A stretch of 64,000 nucleotides of DNA from Anabas testudineus (Eukaryota; Chordata; Actinopteri; Anabantiformes; Anabantidae), in the NCBI RefSeq assembly GCF_900324465.2, contig NC_046615.1:22144331-22208330 (forward strand), in the 5' to 3' direction. How positions within the stretch are numbered: the stretch's first letter is position 1; the number at the start of each line of letters is the position of its first letter. The notes beneath the pieces are model-generated. The model was not told where the DNA came from, ran no database searches, and was given only the letters and a program-made list of their open reading frames with translations. Positions 1-11,094 of the stretch are shown in pieces. Both the position numbers and the translations under genes were made by a program.

Positions 1-245
1 ATCTTCATTCTGATTGGTCCGTTGATCTGACTCCATGTGACCTTTCATCTGCAGCTGCTGTCTGGTGATAGTCCCTGCTTCTGAAATTAAAAAAACACAA
101 CACATCCTGCATCTATGCCTCAGGGCGACATCACCTTTGCCTTTCATCTTATAACTCAAATGTCAATGCAGCCATTTCCTTTGTATGGTTAGTACAGGTA
201 GTTCTTTCGCCATCTGTGATTTTATTAACACCTTCTTCTTCTATT
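1..245. repeat. Unidentified repeat, copy 1 (partial)
   Basis: This stretch is nearly identical to 46792-47040, and I see no coding potential in it. The same family is longer at 46530-47185 and about 13985-15050, where it carries an AATAAAGC signal followed by a C/T-rich stretch. It may be part of a solo LTR, but clean target duplications are not seen. It abuts the astacin relic starting near 246. Confidence 0.5.
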
Positions 246-468
246 CTATTTGTTTATTCCTCTAAATAAATGTGATGTCTGAATGTGTCTCACTGATATT
301 TCTGTTGACTTTCTCCAGCTGCTCTGCCACCGTCAGGATTCATTCATCTTCTAAGTCGTCGTCTCCACTTTCTCTGCTCATCCTCTTTTATAGCAGAGCC
401 TGCAGAGGTCCACCTGTCCACCAGAACATACAGAGGATTAGCTCAGTAACACTGGAGCAAACCATGAT
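246..468 (-). pseudogene. Relic of an eighth astacin gene (exon 3 joined to promoter)
   Basis: On the minus strand, about 265-360 matches astacin coding exon 3 and its flanking intron (compare 9426-9516). At about 360 it is joined directly to the conserved astacin promoter, with a CTTTTATA box (minus TATAAAAG) near 386-393. Exons 1 and 2 and introns 1 and 2 are therefore deleted. Promoter sequence continues to 468, is interrupted by a LINE (469-2417) and resumes at 2418-2455. The remnant cannot encode a protease. It shows that the head-to-head array once extended further left. Confidence 0.8.
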
Positions 469-2417
469 AGATAGATAGATACTTTATTGTGCCCAAGGGG
501 TAATTTTGGTGTTGCAGCAGCCATTAGACAGAAAAATATTTGAACATTGAGTAACATAATCTAAACAACAATACACAAACACAGTACAAGAATAACACAC
601 AGTATAGACAGTAATAACAACAAAACACACTGTAGAACTTAAATGGAAACTGACTTAGTTACACATAAACCATCAGCGTGGACACTGACTCTGTGTCAGG
701 GAGTCATTGTACAGGCTGATGGCTGTTGGCACAAATGACTTCCTGTACCTTTCCCTGTCACAGCGGAGCTGGAGAGGTCTGTGACTAAAACTGCTCCGCT
801 GTTTGATAAGCAGGCTGTGGAGAGGATGTGGGCTGTTCTCCATGATGCTCAGCAGTTTGTGCAGCATCCTCCTCTCCACCACCTGCTCTAAAGGTTCCAG
901 AGGAGCCCCCAGCGCAGAGCCAGCTTTCCTGATCAGCTTATTCAGTTTCTTAGTGTCGCTGGCTCTGGTGCTGCTGCCCCAGCAGATGACAGCAAAGAAT
1001 ATCACACTGGCTACAACAGACTGGTAGAAGATCTGCAGCTTCCTCAGGAAGTAGAGTCTACTCTGTCCCTTCCTGTATACAGCCTCTGTGTTGAACCTCC
1101 AGTCCAGTCTGTTGTCCAGGTGAACTCCCAGGTATTTGTACCTCTCCACCACCTCCACCTTCTCACCCAGAATGGACACAGTGTCAAAGCCAGTTTTCTT
1201 CCTCCTGAAGTCCACAACCATCTCCTTGGTCTTGCTTACATTCAATGTCAGATGGTTGTTTCCACACCACTTCACAAAGCTGTCCACCAGACCTCTGTAC
1301 TCTGTCTCCTCCCCACCGCTGATACACCCAACCACTGCAGAGTCATCTGAGAACTTCTGCAGATGGCAGGACTCGGTGTTGTACTGAAAGTCTGAGGTGT
1401 ACAGGGTGAGAGGAAAGGTGAGAGGACAGTCCCCTGAGGTGCTCCTGTGCTCAGACTCACATCCCTGCAGTCGTACAAACTGTGGTCTGTCTGTCAGGTA
1501 GTCAGTGATCCAGGAGGCTGTGGAGGAGTCTACCTGCATCTTCAGGAGCTTCTCTCTCAGCAGGACAGGCTGGATTGTGTTAAAGGCACTGGAGAAATCA
1601 AAGAACGTGATCCTCACAGTGCTGTTTGCCTTGTCCAGGTGTGAGAGAGCTCGCTGAAGCAGGTAGACAATAGCATCATCTACTCCAACCCGGGGGCGAT
1701 AGGCGAAATGTCTCGACCTGAGGTCTCAAATGTGTCAGAACCAGTCTCTCCAGGACCTTCATGATATGTGATGTGAGGGCAACTAATCTGTAATTATTGA
1801 GAATAGAAGGAGACAACGTTTTTGGAACTGGCGTGAGACATGATGACTTCCAGACCTTTGGCACCTGCTCCATTCTCAGGCTCAGGTTGAAGAGGTGCTG
1901 TAGAATCCCAGAGAGCTTCTCAGAACAGGCCTTCGGGACTCTGGGGCTGACACCGTCCTGTCCTGCTGCCGTATTCTGGTTCAGCTTCTCCAGCTGCCTC
2001 TTCACCTGGCTGCTGGTCATTGACAGATGGGAAGGGGAGGTGGGAATGGTAGAGGAAGGAAAGTGGGATGATGGTGGGATAATTTCATCTGTAAGAGTTC
2101 CATTGACGGGTGTGGTTTTATAACTGTCTCTGATGTTCATTGTAGGATGGGTGTGGGGGGGCAGCAGTGGAGACGCTGTTCTGTATGTGAGTCTGAGAGA
2201 GGAGGGGGTGGAGGAGGAGGGTGCAGCAGAGTGTCTGGAGGTGGGGGAGGGGGAGAGGGAGGGCAGTAGTGCAGTAAACCTGTTGAAAAAATGGTTCAGC
2301 TTGTTGGCCTTGTCCAGGTTCCCTTCTACCTGGTTCTCCTTCTCCTTGAAGCCAGTGATCTTCTTCATTCCAGACCACACATGCTTCATGTTGTTCTGCT
2401 GGAGTTGGTTCTCCATG
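469..2417 (-). mobile_element. Non-LTR retrotransposon (jockey/Rex1-like LINE), 5' truncated
   Basis: The element lies on the minus strand. Its 3' end is at 469, where an AATAAAG-type end runs into a TATC tandem tail. A reading frame at 2416-1676 carries the first reverse transcriptase blocks (KVLERLVLTHL region). A second frame at 1617-673 carries FFDFSSAFNTI, FSDDSAV, the KYLGVHLDNRLDW block and the C-terminal LNKLIRKAGSALG block. One frame break lies between about 1617 and 1676. The insertion split an astacin promoter and made a 5-bp target duplication, ATGAT (464-468 and 2418-2422). The endonuclease is missing. The exact clade (Rex1, L2 or jockey-like) is uncertain. Confidence 0.85.
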
Positions 2418-2550
2418 ATGATGTTTACTTCCTTATTGTCAGCTCTCTGTCGCCACTATAATAATTATGTAATAATAATACATTTATTTTTAGAGCACAG
2501 ATGACAGGCATCTGTGGTTTAAACATCATGAAACATATGTAGATTATAAA
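2418..2550. pseudogene. Astacin promoter remainder plus plus-strand 3' UTR scrap
   Basis: 2418-2455 continues the astacin promoter arm interrupted at 468. After about 55 bp of AT-rich sequence, 2511-2550 matches the plus-strand astacin 3' UTR (compare 12868-12930). A whole plus-strand partner gene appears to have been deleted between the two scraps. Together with 246-468 this is what remains of a fourth head-to-head pair. Confidence 0.65.
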
Positions 2551-2639
2551 TTATCCTTATTCTACTCGGTACACTAGCCCAACTAGCTGTCATCATTTTC
2601 TGCACATTTCCTTTGTTTATGTCTGCTCTCATTTTAATA

Positions 2640-3000
2640 TTCACTTTGAGAATCCAGAAGACCCTCTGAGAACAGCATTTATGTCCATATTGGACTCGCT
2701 AGGAGTAGATCAGTGTGTAGTAGGACCCACTCATAAAGCGGGTCACACCTTAGATTTAATAATATCCTCCGGTTTAAGTATAAGAAATTTACTTACGCTC
2801 CCACTGTCTGAAGTTATCTCAGACCACTATCTTGTTTCAACTAAAGTGTGTCATATTAATAATGTATACTCAGCGCCGCGCTATCGCATTAAACGTACGT
2901 TTACATCAACTACCACACAGAGCTTTATCAGTAATCTCCCAGAGTTGGATCACCGTCTGACACCACAGATTGGATCGTTCTTTCGTTCATTTGTCACGTA
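2640..3000 (+). mobile_element. L2-like LINE, endonuclease-region fragment
   Basis: The plus-strand frame at 2681-3001 reads as the end of an apurinic endonuclease domain. It has the HTLDLIIS block and SDHYLVS, the SDH motif typical of L2/CR1 endonucleases. It probably belongs to the same element as 4440-7010, separated from it by the 3001-4427 segment. Confidence 0.7.
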
Positions 3001-4427
3001 ACAGCTGTAGCTCTGCTACGGAGCTGTGGACTGAGAAACAAGGAAATGAATGATGTCTGATATCTGACGGTCATTTATTTGTCACCCGACAGACATTATT
3101 TATTCATGGAATCATAATTAATTATTGGTCTTTGATTCTTGTAGATGTGTGTAGTGATTTTGTGTAAATAATGTAAATTAAGTTTGTAAATAAACACTTT
3201 CGAAAATTATAAACATGTTAATTGTGCTATTCTCGTCCATAAAATAATAAAATGTAACATTATTAATAACAACATCAATAATAATAATAATGTCGCGTTT
3301 TGGACAAAATAAATGCACCATGTAAATATTTTAGGAAACTTGTTACTTGTTGCTTTAAAAGTCTAAACTCATTATCCAAATAAGTTTAACTTTCACTTGT
3401 CCTCTACCACCCAGCTCAGGCTGCAGCAGCAGTAACTCGTTCACGGATCGGTCTCTCGGTGCAGGAACACAAGTCACTTTATTGTGGTGTGTATTTGCTT
3501 TCCTAGGTTTTCACATGTTCGATTGCTTGTGGCATTTTGTGTATTATAATTTGTCAGCTGAACAAACCATGTTGTCTTCAGTATATAGTGTCTGAGAACC
3601 GCGGCTATTTTTACATCGCCCACTAGAGGATTACCCCGCTGTAAAATGAACAAAATGAACAAAATGACTCAAAATGATGAGTTCACTTTACAGTTCTAGA
3701 TTCACGGATCTGAGTCAGTTCAAAGAATCGATTTTCCCCACTCTGCTGTAGTGCTGCTGACACAGAGCCTGAGCGGCCTGGCTGTCACGTGACAACAGAA
3801 CGAGGACCTGAGTAAGGACGCACAGTTGAGTGAGTTTTGAACGAATCATTTCTGTTGTCTGTCCTGCTGACTGAGCTGCTGCTGCCATGTGGCGAGAGAA
3901 GGTACTGCAATGAAATGGAAATGAACGAATCACTCACTGAGAGGACTCATTACTCCCAAGTCATAGAAAAGATTAGTTCATATTGAACGAATCGTTCACG
4001 ATCGAAACATCGCTAGAGTTACACAGCGACACCTGTCCATCGGCAATAATGTCCCCGGTAACCCGGACCAATTATATGGTCGCACCGTTATTTGTGGGTC
4101 ATTGTTTTTTATTTGCATCGCGCTATTTGCATTGTATGTTTATAGCTTTTCTTCACCTTGAACTTCAATAAGTCTAAGTACAGGTCCAGACTTACTGATG
4201 ATCATCTTTAAACCATGCTGCTTCCTCCCTCAAGACAAATGTGGCTCGACTATGAGAGAGGAAGCGCTGCTTCTTCTTCTTATTATTAATTTATTACTAA
4301 TGTGTTTATTAATTATAATATAAATTGATTTGAGAAGAAATTTTTGTTTTGTTTCCTTTTGGAAAACCCAGCCTCACCCAGCCTCTGCTTCCCGCGGCCC
4401 CCAGGTCAATTGAGTTTGAGACCCCTG
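3001..4427. mobile_element. Intervening insert within the LINE, possible hAT-like element
   Basis: This segment separates the endonuclease and reverse transcriptase parts of one LINE, so it probably inserted there. Its right end, around 4408-4427, reads GAGTTTGAGACCCCTG, which resembles the terminal inverted repeat of hAT (Charlie-type) transposons. I did not find a matching left terminus near 3001. No transposase is seen, and the content is AT-rich non-coding sequence. Confidence 0.35.
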
Positions 4428-4439
4428 AACTAGAAAGAA

Positions 4440-7010
4440 GACCACTGCAGATATCCCCACAACAGAATTGTGCAGTAGTGAGGACTTCATGAACTTTTTC
4501 ACTCAAAAATTTTTTAAATATAAGGCAAAAAAATTCAGGCTTTAAAACCAGACAATTTAGTTGACGCAGATGATAAACTAACCACGGCAGATCAGTAACT
4601 AGAATACTTTACTCCCTTTGAAGTGAACTTCTACATTAGACCCTATACCGACACACTTTGAAAAACAGATAGTGCCGGAAATAATAGAACCCCTGCTGAA
4701 AATCATAAATTCCTCACTCAGCTGTGGGTATGTCCCAAAGTCTTTTAAATTAGCAGTTATTAAACATCTAATTAAGAAAACTGATCTCGACCCCTGTCAG
4801 CTGTTCAATTGCAGGCCGATATCCAACCTCCCCTTTATCTCCAAGATTCTCGAAAAGATAGTAGCTGGGCAGCTATCTTCGTATCTTCATAGAAATAACA
4901 TACACAAACTCTCAGTCAGGATTTAGGCCTCATCTCAGCACAGAGACGGCACTTGTTAAAGTAGTAAATGACCTCCTATTGGCCTCTGATCAGGGTAGTG
5001 TCTCTATGCTTGTGCTACTCGACCTCAGTGCAGCTTTTGACACCATTGACCATAGTATTCTCCTTCACAGACTAGAAAATGTTGTAGGAACTAAGGGAAC
5101 GGCCCTCTCCTGGCTTAAGTCCTATTTGACTAATCGTTATCAGTATGTAGATCTAAATGTCGATTACTCCACATGTTTTCCAGTGGAGTTTGGTGTTCTA
5201 CAGGGTTCAGTTTTAGGCCCACTGCTTTTTTTCCTCGACATGCTTCCTCTGGGCAACATTATCCGTAAACATGGTATTAACTTTCATTGTTATGCTGACG
5301 ACACACAGTTATATGTTTCATCAAAACCAGATCAAACAGCTTAATAAAGTTGAGCAATGTGTAAAGGATATACGAGACTGGATGCTAATTAACTTCCTTC
5401 TGCTAAGTTCGGATAAGACAGAAGTACTAGTTATAGGATCATCTGCAGCTAGAAGCAAGATTTTAGATTTCACTGTATCTCTAAATGGCCTTTCTGTTCC
5501 ATCTAGTGCAACAGTAAAATGGTCCGCACTTATATAGCGCTTTTCTACCTAGCTGGTACTCAAAGCGCTTTACACTGCATCTCATTCACCCATTCACACG
5601 CACAAGCACACACATTCACACACCGATGGCAGAGCTGCTATGCAGCTGACCTGACTCACCGGGGGCAACTAGGGGTTCAGTGTCTTGCCCAAGGACACTT
5701 TGGCATGTGATGGGGCAGCCTGGAATTGAACCACCAATCCTATGATTGGCAGTCAACTGCTCTACCTATTGAGCCACAGCCACCCCCCAAAAGACCTTGG
5801 TGTGATTCTAGATTCCAGTCTTTCATTTGAAGCTCATGTAGATAATATCACCAGGACAGCTTTCTTTCACCTCAGAAATATTGCCAAGATAAGGAATATT
5901 TTGTCACTAAACGATGCAGAAAAATTAGTCCATGCTTTCATCACCTCTAGGTTGGACTACTGTAATGCCTTACTGTCTGGCTGTTCAACCAGGTGCATAA
6001 ACAAGCTTCAGTTAGTTCAGAATGCAGCAGCGAGAGTCCTCACTCGAACCAGAAGATACGATCACATCTCGCCTATCTTATCTACACTTCATTGGCTCCC
6101 TGTGCAATTTCGCATTGATTATAAAATACTATTTTTGACATTTAAAGCCTTAAATGGTCTCGCGCCGCAGTGTCTGAATGAACTGCTAGTGTCTTATGAT
6201 CCACCACGCCTACTTCGATCAGAGGATGCTGGCTGCCTGTCAATACCTCGTACCATAAAAACTACAGCTGGGGGCAGAGCTTTTTCTTACAAAGCCCCAA
6301 AGTTATGGAATAGCCTTCCAAAATAGTGTTCAGGACTCAGACACAGTCTCAGTATTTAAGTCTAGGCTAAAAACCTACCTATTTAGTCAAGCATTTTTGT
6401 AAATAGATCTGGGAAGGACTCATGGACGTAGAGCATTATGGTGAACTGGTATGTTTAGATGCCGTCTTCCCCACTCTCACTGATCACTCAAGTTTGTTGA
6501 TGGTGAAGTGATCGGTTGCTCTACATCCCAGGAAGCCCTCATGTCTGTGTTTCCTTCTGGCTCACCCGTTTTAGTTAGGCTATCATAGTTAGTCCTGCCA
6601 GAGTCCCTGCTGCACTCTATACTAAATATACATTCATTTCAAACTTTATCTGTGATCATAACGAACTGTTATCTCTCCTCTTCTCTCTCTTTCCCTCTCC
6701 CTCTCTCTTTTTCCCTCTTCCTGTCTCTCTGTTGAGCTACACGTCGTTCCATCCTTTTCTGGTCAGAGATCTTGTCGCTTGGATCCACCGCATGGCCCTA
6801 TGTGATGCGTGTGGTGACTGGAGTTGGTTACACGCTACCGTGAAGTCAGTCCTGGCCTCGGCGGACGTCAGAAGCTGTTTCTCGGAGGTCTCGACTCAAT
6901 GCTCGATAGTCCACACATCACTCATGTTTATTGTTAGCTGGTGTGTAAAGATTGTTTCTTACCATCAATGTTGACAATTAACGTACCTGGATTACTGGAT
7001 TTATGTACTG
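4440..7010 (+). mobile_element. L2-like LINE, reverse transcriptase and 3' UTR
   Basis: Open pieces at 4672-4926, 4979-5344 and 5271-5537, then after a SINE at about 5790-6326, encode reverse transcriptase and C-terminal L2 blocks. Visible motifs are [44 protein letters not shown] (catalytic YADD) and ILSTLHWLPVQFRI. Several frame breaks make it inactive. About 6330-7010 is the 3' UTR, with a CT-rich run at 6670-6735. It is interrupted by the SINE at 5520-5788. Confidence 0.85.
5520..5788 (-). mobile_element. tRNA-derived SINE inserted in the LINE
   Basis: Read on the minus strand, the element starts near 5788 with a tRNA-like head. An A-box-like TGGCTCAATAGGTAGAGCAG is followed by a B box GGTTCAATTCC at 5732-5722. 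The body contains a TATATAGCGC-type stretch (5530-5540 on plus). It splits the LINE reading frame (SSATVK before, DLGVILD after) and is flanked by AAAA at 5516-5519 and 5789-5792, a short possible target duplication. Confidence 0.75.
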
Positions 7011-7565
7011 TATACTACAGCGTTCCACAGGGTTCTGTGCTTGGACCAATTCTTTTTACTCTATATATACATATGTCACTCTTAGGCAATATTACTAGGA
7101 AACACACATAAATGTCCATTGCTATGCAGATGATATCCAGCTATATTTATCAATGAAACCAGAAAAAAGGAATTAATTTATCAAACTTCAACTTGCCTAA
7201 AAGACATAAAGGCCTGGATGTCCTCTAACTTCTGTCTAATCTCAGAGACAGTATGTCTAATCGCATTCTTACCCTCCTCACCCCTCTCCTTTTTCCTCTA
7301 TCTTTGTGGCTTCTCTTTCTTATAGTTGTGTTTCCACCTCTCTGTGTTCCTCTGCAGGTATCCTCAGACCTGGAGCTGCATATCTAAAGAGTGCAGTCAC
7401 TGGTCCTATCGACCTGCCCAGTGTTTTTCCTCCTTGTTGTGGTTTCACTCACCCCAACCATTTGAGGCAGATGGCTGCCCACCCTAAGCCTGGCTCTGCT
7501 GGAGGTTTCTTTCTCTAAAGGGAGTTTTTCCACTCTGCTGTTGCCTAAAAGCTTGCATGGATGTA
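7010..7565 (+). mobile_element. Second L2/Maui-like LINE fragment
   Basis: Reverse transcriptase text recurs here: the GSVLGPILFTLY block, then CYADDIQLYLS. It is followed by the LINE 3' UTR with the GGCAGATGGC...GAGTTTTTCC segment shared with 39190-39260 and 55880-55960. The fragment is internally deleted and out of frame. It ends near the 3' flank of astacin gene A. Confidence 0.75.
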
Positions 7566-7825
7566 GGTTGTAGATCTGTTTGTATTAAAGGAGACGGAGA
7601 CGGTGGTACTGTGCAGCATATATTTCTACAGTTTTATAGAACATATCAAAAAATCTAAATGATGAAAGTGCACTTTACATAACAAGACGAGAAGTGTTTT
7701 GAAATCGATATTTATTGATTACATATTGTTTTCACATTTTTTTGTCATTGTTTAAATTCATCATAATGATGTTTCATGACATTTAAACCACAGATGTCTG
7801 TCAGGTCCCAGAACCTTCAGTGTAG

Positions 7826-9716
7826 CTACTTTGAGCAGTACAGCAGGTTGATGCGGTCGATGTCGTTCTGGCTCATCTGTGTGGCCGTGCCAAAGACAGT
7901 GTTGCTGTTGGGAATAGCCACCATGGTGGGGCTGACGTTGTCCTTGGAGAAAGCCAGTCTGCAGGGAACAGACCGAGACAGTGATTTTAACTTGTACTTG
8001 AGGTCAACTGGTGATCGTATATAGAAGACAGAGCTGATCAAAATACCAAACACTACTAGAGTCCAGCTATGGAGCTGGTGGGTTTCATAGATGTACTGAC
8101 CTGCCGTAGTGCATGACAGAGTTGTAGTCATAAGGAGTTCCCAGATTCAGAGTGTTGATCTTGTTAAAGTTGTATTCTTCACCTGCAGTTGAGAAAAGAA
8201 AATTACCACATTAGAGTATTGTGATCAAAATAGATTCACATTGTCACAAGTAGATAAGAAATCTGTAGATCTTAAAAAGAAAATAAGTCAAATTCTGTCT
8301 CAACCTAAAAATACACCAATAAAATCAACTGAATTGAGGAGCAGTCATCGCAGCATCCTACCAGGGATGACATTCTGCAGCAGGATCTTGATGTGCTGGT
8401 CCCTGTCGGAGCGGCACTGCTCATGGTTGAAGCCCAGGGCGTGGATCAGCTCATGTTGGACTGTTCCAAAATAAATGCAGCCCTCACTTTTCAGAGACAC
8501 CGTCTGTACATTTCCCTGACGACCCACATATGAGTAGCATCTGTACAGATGTAGGAGAACACAGGAAGTCCCAAATCAGACTGAGAACGCTTCATTCTTC
8601 AACAGCATCACTGAACTAAACACAGAACTCGATCTAAAGAGAACTGAGTGGAAACAACAGCAGAACCTGAACCAATGGAGCAAAGTTCAGCTTTGGCTCT
8701 GTAAGTTCCTGCAGTGGAAAAGCTGCAGAACAGGACTTAGAGTTGTCAGTGATACAGGAGAATAAATGTCTGTGTTACAAACCCATCCAGAGACTGTATG
8801 TTGACGTAGTCTGTCTGGGTGGTGCGGGGGAAGAATCGAATACAGGTGGAGGCAGAGAAGGAGTTGATGGCTGTTGTAATGACACTGAGCTGCTGAGAAG
8901 CTGAAGGTGGAAACACAAAGAGGAAAATCACATTAACGTCAAATGAAAACTGTAAGAACAAAGATTTTAATTTTATTTCTGTTTAAAAACCTTTGATAAA
9001 TAATCATGTGTTAGTCTGAATCTACTAAGTTGTTTAAATCGTGGCTTTGTTGGAGACGACTATGATGAAGTGATCTGCACTTGGTGCAGAGTCATGAAGC
9101 TTCTTACTGTAGCTGTTAGAGATCACATAGGGAATGTAAACTTTGCCATCAGAGGATTTAGGCCACTTGCATCCAGTCTGGACACAGGGGTCAGCGTTCC
9201 TGTTGATGGGCACAGCGATGTCACCTTGTATCTGGAAACCATCTTGGTAAAGACCTGCAGAGAGTTTGTGGAAACAGCAGAGACATCAAAGATAATCAGA
9301 AGTTACAATATAGGTACAACTTAAAGTATTAGAGCTGAAGTGTTACATGTTCTATAAATTAATTTGAAGAAGTCACTGTATTTGTTTATTTCTCTAAATA
9401 AATGTGATGTCTGAATGTGTCTCACTGATATTTCTGTTGGCTTTCTCCAGCTGCTCTGCCACCGTCAGGATTCCTTCATCTTCTATGTTGTCGTCTCCAC
9501 TTTCTCTCCTCACAACCTGCACACAGAAAAGTCCCAGAGTTTCTGTTTGTCATCGACACAGATACTGAGAATATCAAAAAGGAAAGGTCAGAACTTTAAA
9601 CCTGGACACATGAAGAGCTGAGTGAAGACCTCAGCTGTGAGACTCACCGTGGCCTCAGTCCAGGCTGAGACTGCAAACAGGACCAGGAGACCCAGGATGC
9701 ACTTGATCGCTGCCAT
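7826..9716 (-). CDS. Astacin metalloprotease A, hatching-enzyme-like
   Basis: Coding exons, 5' to 3': 9716-9648, 9516-9426, 9254-9108, 8900-8783, 8540-8362, 8182-8101, 7958-7826. The product is 272 aa. The signal peptide MAAIKCILGLLVLFAVSA is followed by an acidic propeptide with the Asp switch (GDI in exon 4). The mature domain has six C6-type cysteines, zinc motif HELIHALGFNHE and Met-turn SVMHY. The ATG follows the conserved non-coding exon 1 and its intron. Fish six-cysteine astacins are secreted and digest egg envelope or other extracellular proteins; the substrate here is inferred only. Exon 7 starts GEEYNFN, the marker shared by minus-strand genes A and C. The protein ends LLYCSK. A minus AATAAA lies at 7716-7711. 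Confidence 0.9.
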
Positions 9717-9885
9717 GTTACTGAACAACTATCAGACTGAAACAGAACACAGGTCAGAACCATGCAGCAGCATTACTGTAGTTTGAGGAGCATTAGGAGC
9801 AGCAGCACTACTCACTTACCTTTAGCTCTTCACTTCAGGTAGGAGAGGAGGAACTGTGATGCTCTGTGAAGGATCTGCTCATCCT

Positions 9886-9893
9886 CTTTTATA
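9886..9893 (-). promoter_or_regulatory. TATA box of astacin A
   Basis: Minus-strand TATAAAAG lies about 60 bp upstream of the exon 1 donor (9820). It is in the same position and context as in all other intact copies. Confidence 0.8.
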
Positions 9894-10917
9894 GCAGAGC
9901 CTGCAGAGGTCCACCTGTTAGCAGAACATACAGAGGATTAGCTCAGTAACACTGGAGCAAACCATGATGTTTACTTCCTTATTGTCAGCTCTCTGTCCCC
10001 ACTGTCCACCCTCAACTCATACATGCTCGTACTAATCCAGGAAAACAAGGGAGGTGGTAAAATGTAGTATTTGAAGTGTTGAGTGTTTCTACTGAGAGAT
10101 TTTACTGGTTTGAGACAAAATATTCAGACTATTGGAAAATTAGATTCACTACATTAGGGGATGATTTTGAAAATGTTTCATTGGTTAAAATTCACAGACA
10201 TATTTTCAAATCAAATATATATAATTATAATCATATATATTATAATTATAATTATATTATATAATAATTAATATTATTAAAAAGTTATTTTTGTTTTATT
10301 TTCTTTTGTTACAATTATTGTCACTGTTAATAATTTAGTATGTTTTGCTGACTATACTGTTGTACTTTTACTTTTTAACAATTAACTCTGATAATACTAC
10401 TTTTACACTAGTAAGGGTTGGTAAAACTTCCTTCACCACTGACAGTGTGATTATTCATATTAACAACAAAATCACAAGAAACAGAAACAATAAAACTGAA
10501 TTAACAAAGGTTTTAAATTAAGAATTGTTTTACTTTCTCTTCTTTAGGGTCTATTGACCATCCACAACTGATGATGCTGCATTTGTCTTTCCTTTACCTG
10601 CAAATACTTCTGCTGTTACTGCCACAGTGTAAGTATCGACTTTATCATGACAACAAACAAGTCACAAACAAAAAATCTGCATAAAAAAAAAACGTCATCA
10701 TAATGAATCCATGCTGAGAGGAAATCTTGTTTGAATTCAGTTTTGTACTTTGTCTTTTACTAATTATTAGTGAGATTAGTACGAGCATGTATGAGTTGAG
10801 GGTGGACAGTGGGGACAGAGAGCTGACAATAAGGAAGTAAACATCATGGTTTGCTCCAGTGTTACTGAGCTAATCCTCTGTATATTCTGCTAACAGGTCG
10901 ACCTCAGCAGGCTCTGC
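9894..10917. promoter_or_regulatory. Shared intergenic region of head-to-head genes A and B
   Basis: About 1.02 kb lies between two divergent TATA boxes. The outer parts (to 10037 and from 10778) are inverted repeats of each other. The core has an AT-rich stretch with TATAATTATAAT-type runs (10215-10265) and an isolated exon-like segment (10548-10628). The layout allows coordinated bidirectional transcription, but no enhancer is identifiable by eye. Confidence 0.6.
10548..10628 (+). other. Orphan signal-peptide exon, copy 1
   Basis: This 81-bp segment has a pyrimidine-rich acceptor (TCTTCTTTAG, ending 10547) and a GTAAGT donor (10629). From ATG at 10571 it reads MMLHLSFLYLQILLLLLPQ, a leucine-rich signal peptide, and then splits a codon after its first base (phase 1). 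Phase-1 signal exons are typical of immunoglobulin-superfamily and other secreted or membrane proteins. No downstream exon is seen, so it is probably a stranded first exon. It recurs at 21852-21932 and, inverted, at 28421-28501. Confidence 0.5.
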
Positions 10918-10925
10918 TATAAAAG
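10918..10925 (+). promoter_or_regulatory. TATA box of astacin B
   Basis: TATAAAAG is followed by non-coding exon 1, which ends at 10991 before GTAAGT. Exon 2 starts at 11075 after TTTCAG and contains the ATG at 11095. Confidence 0.8.
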
Positions 10926-11094
10926 AGGATGAGCAGATCCTTCACAGAGCATCACAGTTCCTCCTCTTCTACCTGAAGTGAAGAGCTAAAGGTAAGTGAG
11001 TAGTGCTGCTGCTCCTAATGCTCCTCAAACTACAGTAATGCTGCTGCATGGTTCTGACCTGTGTTCTGTTTCAGACTGATAGTTGTTCAGTAAC

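Noticed and set aside
673-1617. A 314-codon frame as a possible host gene
   Set aside because: It contains LINE reverse transcriptase blocks and lies inside an element with a target duplication.
9070-9621. Plus-strand open readings over astacin A (and equivalents at 20355-20925 and 27240-27864)
   Set aside because: They lie antisense to coding exons 3 and 4 and recur only because the exons recur. They cross splice sites of the real gene.
10200-10265. AT-rich palindromic run as a replication origin or CRISPR-like repeat
   Set aside because: It is low-complexity AATTATAAT-type sequence with no spacers or regular units; no CRISPR array occurs in the window.
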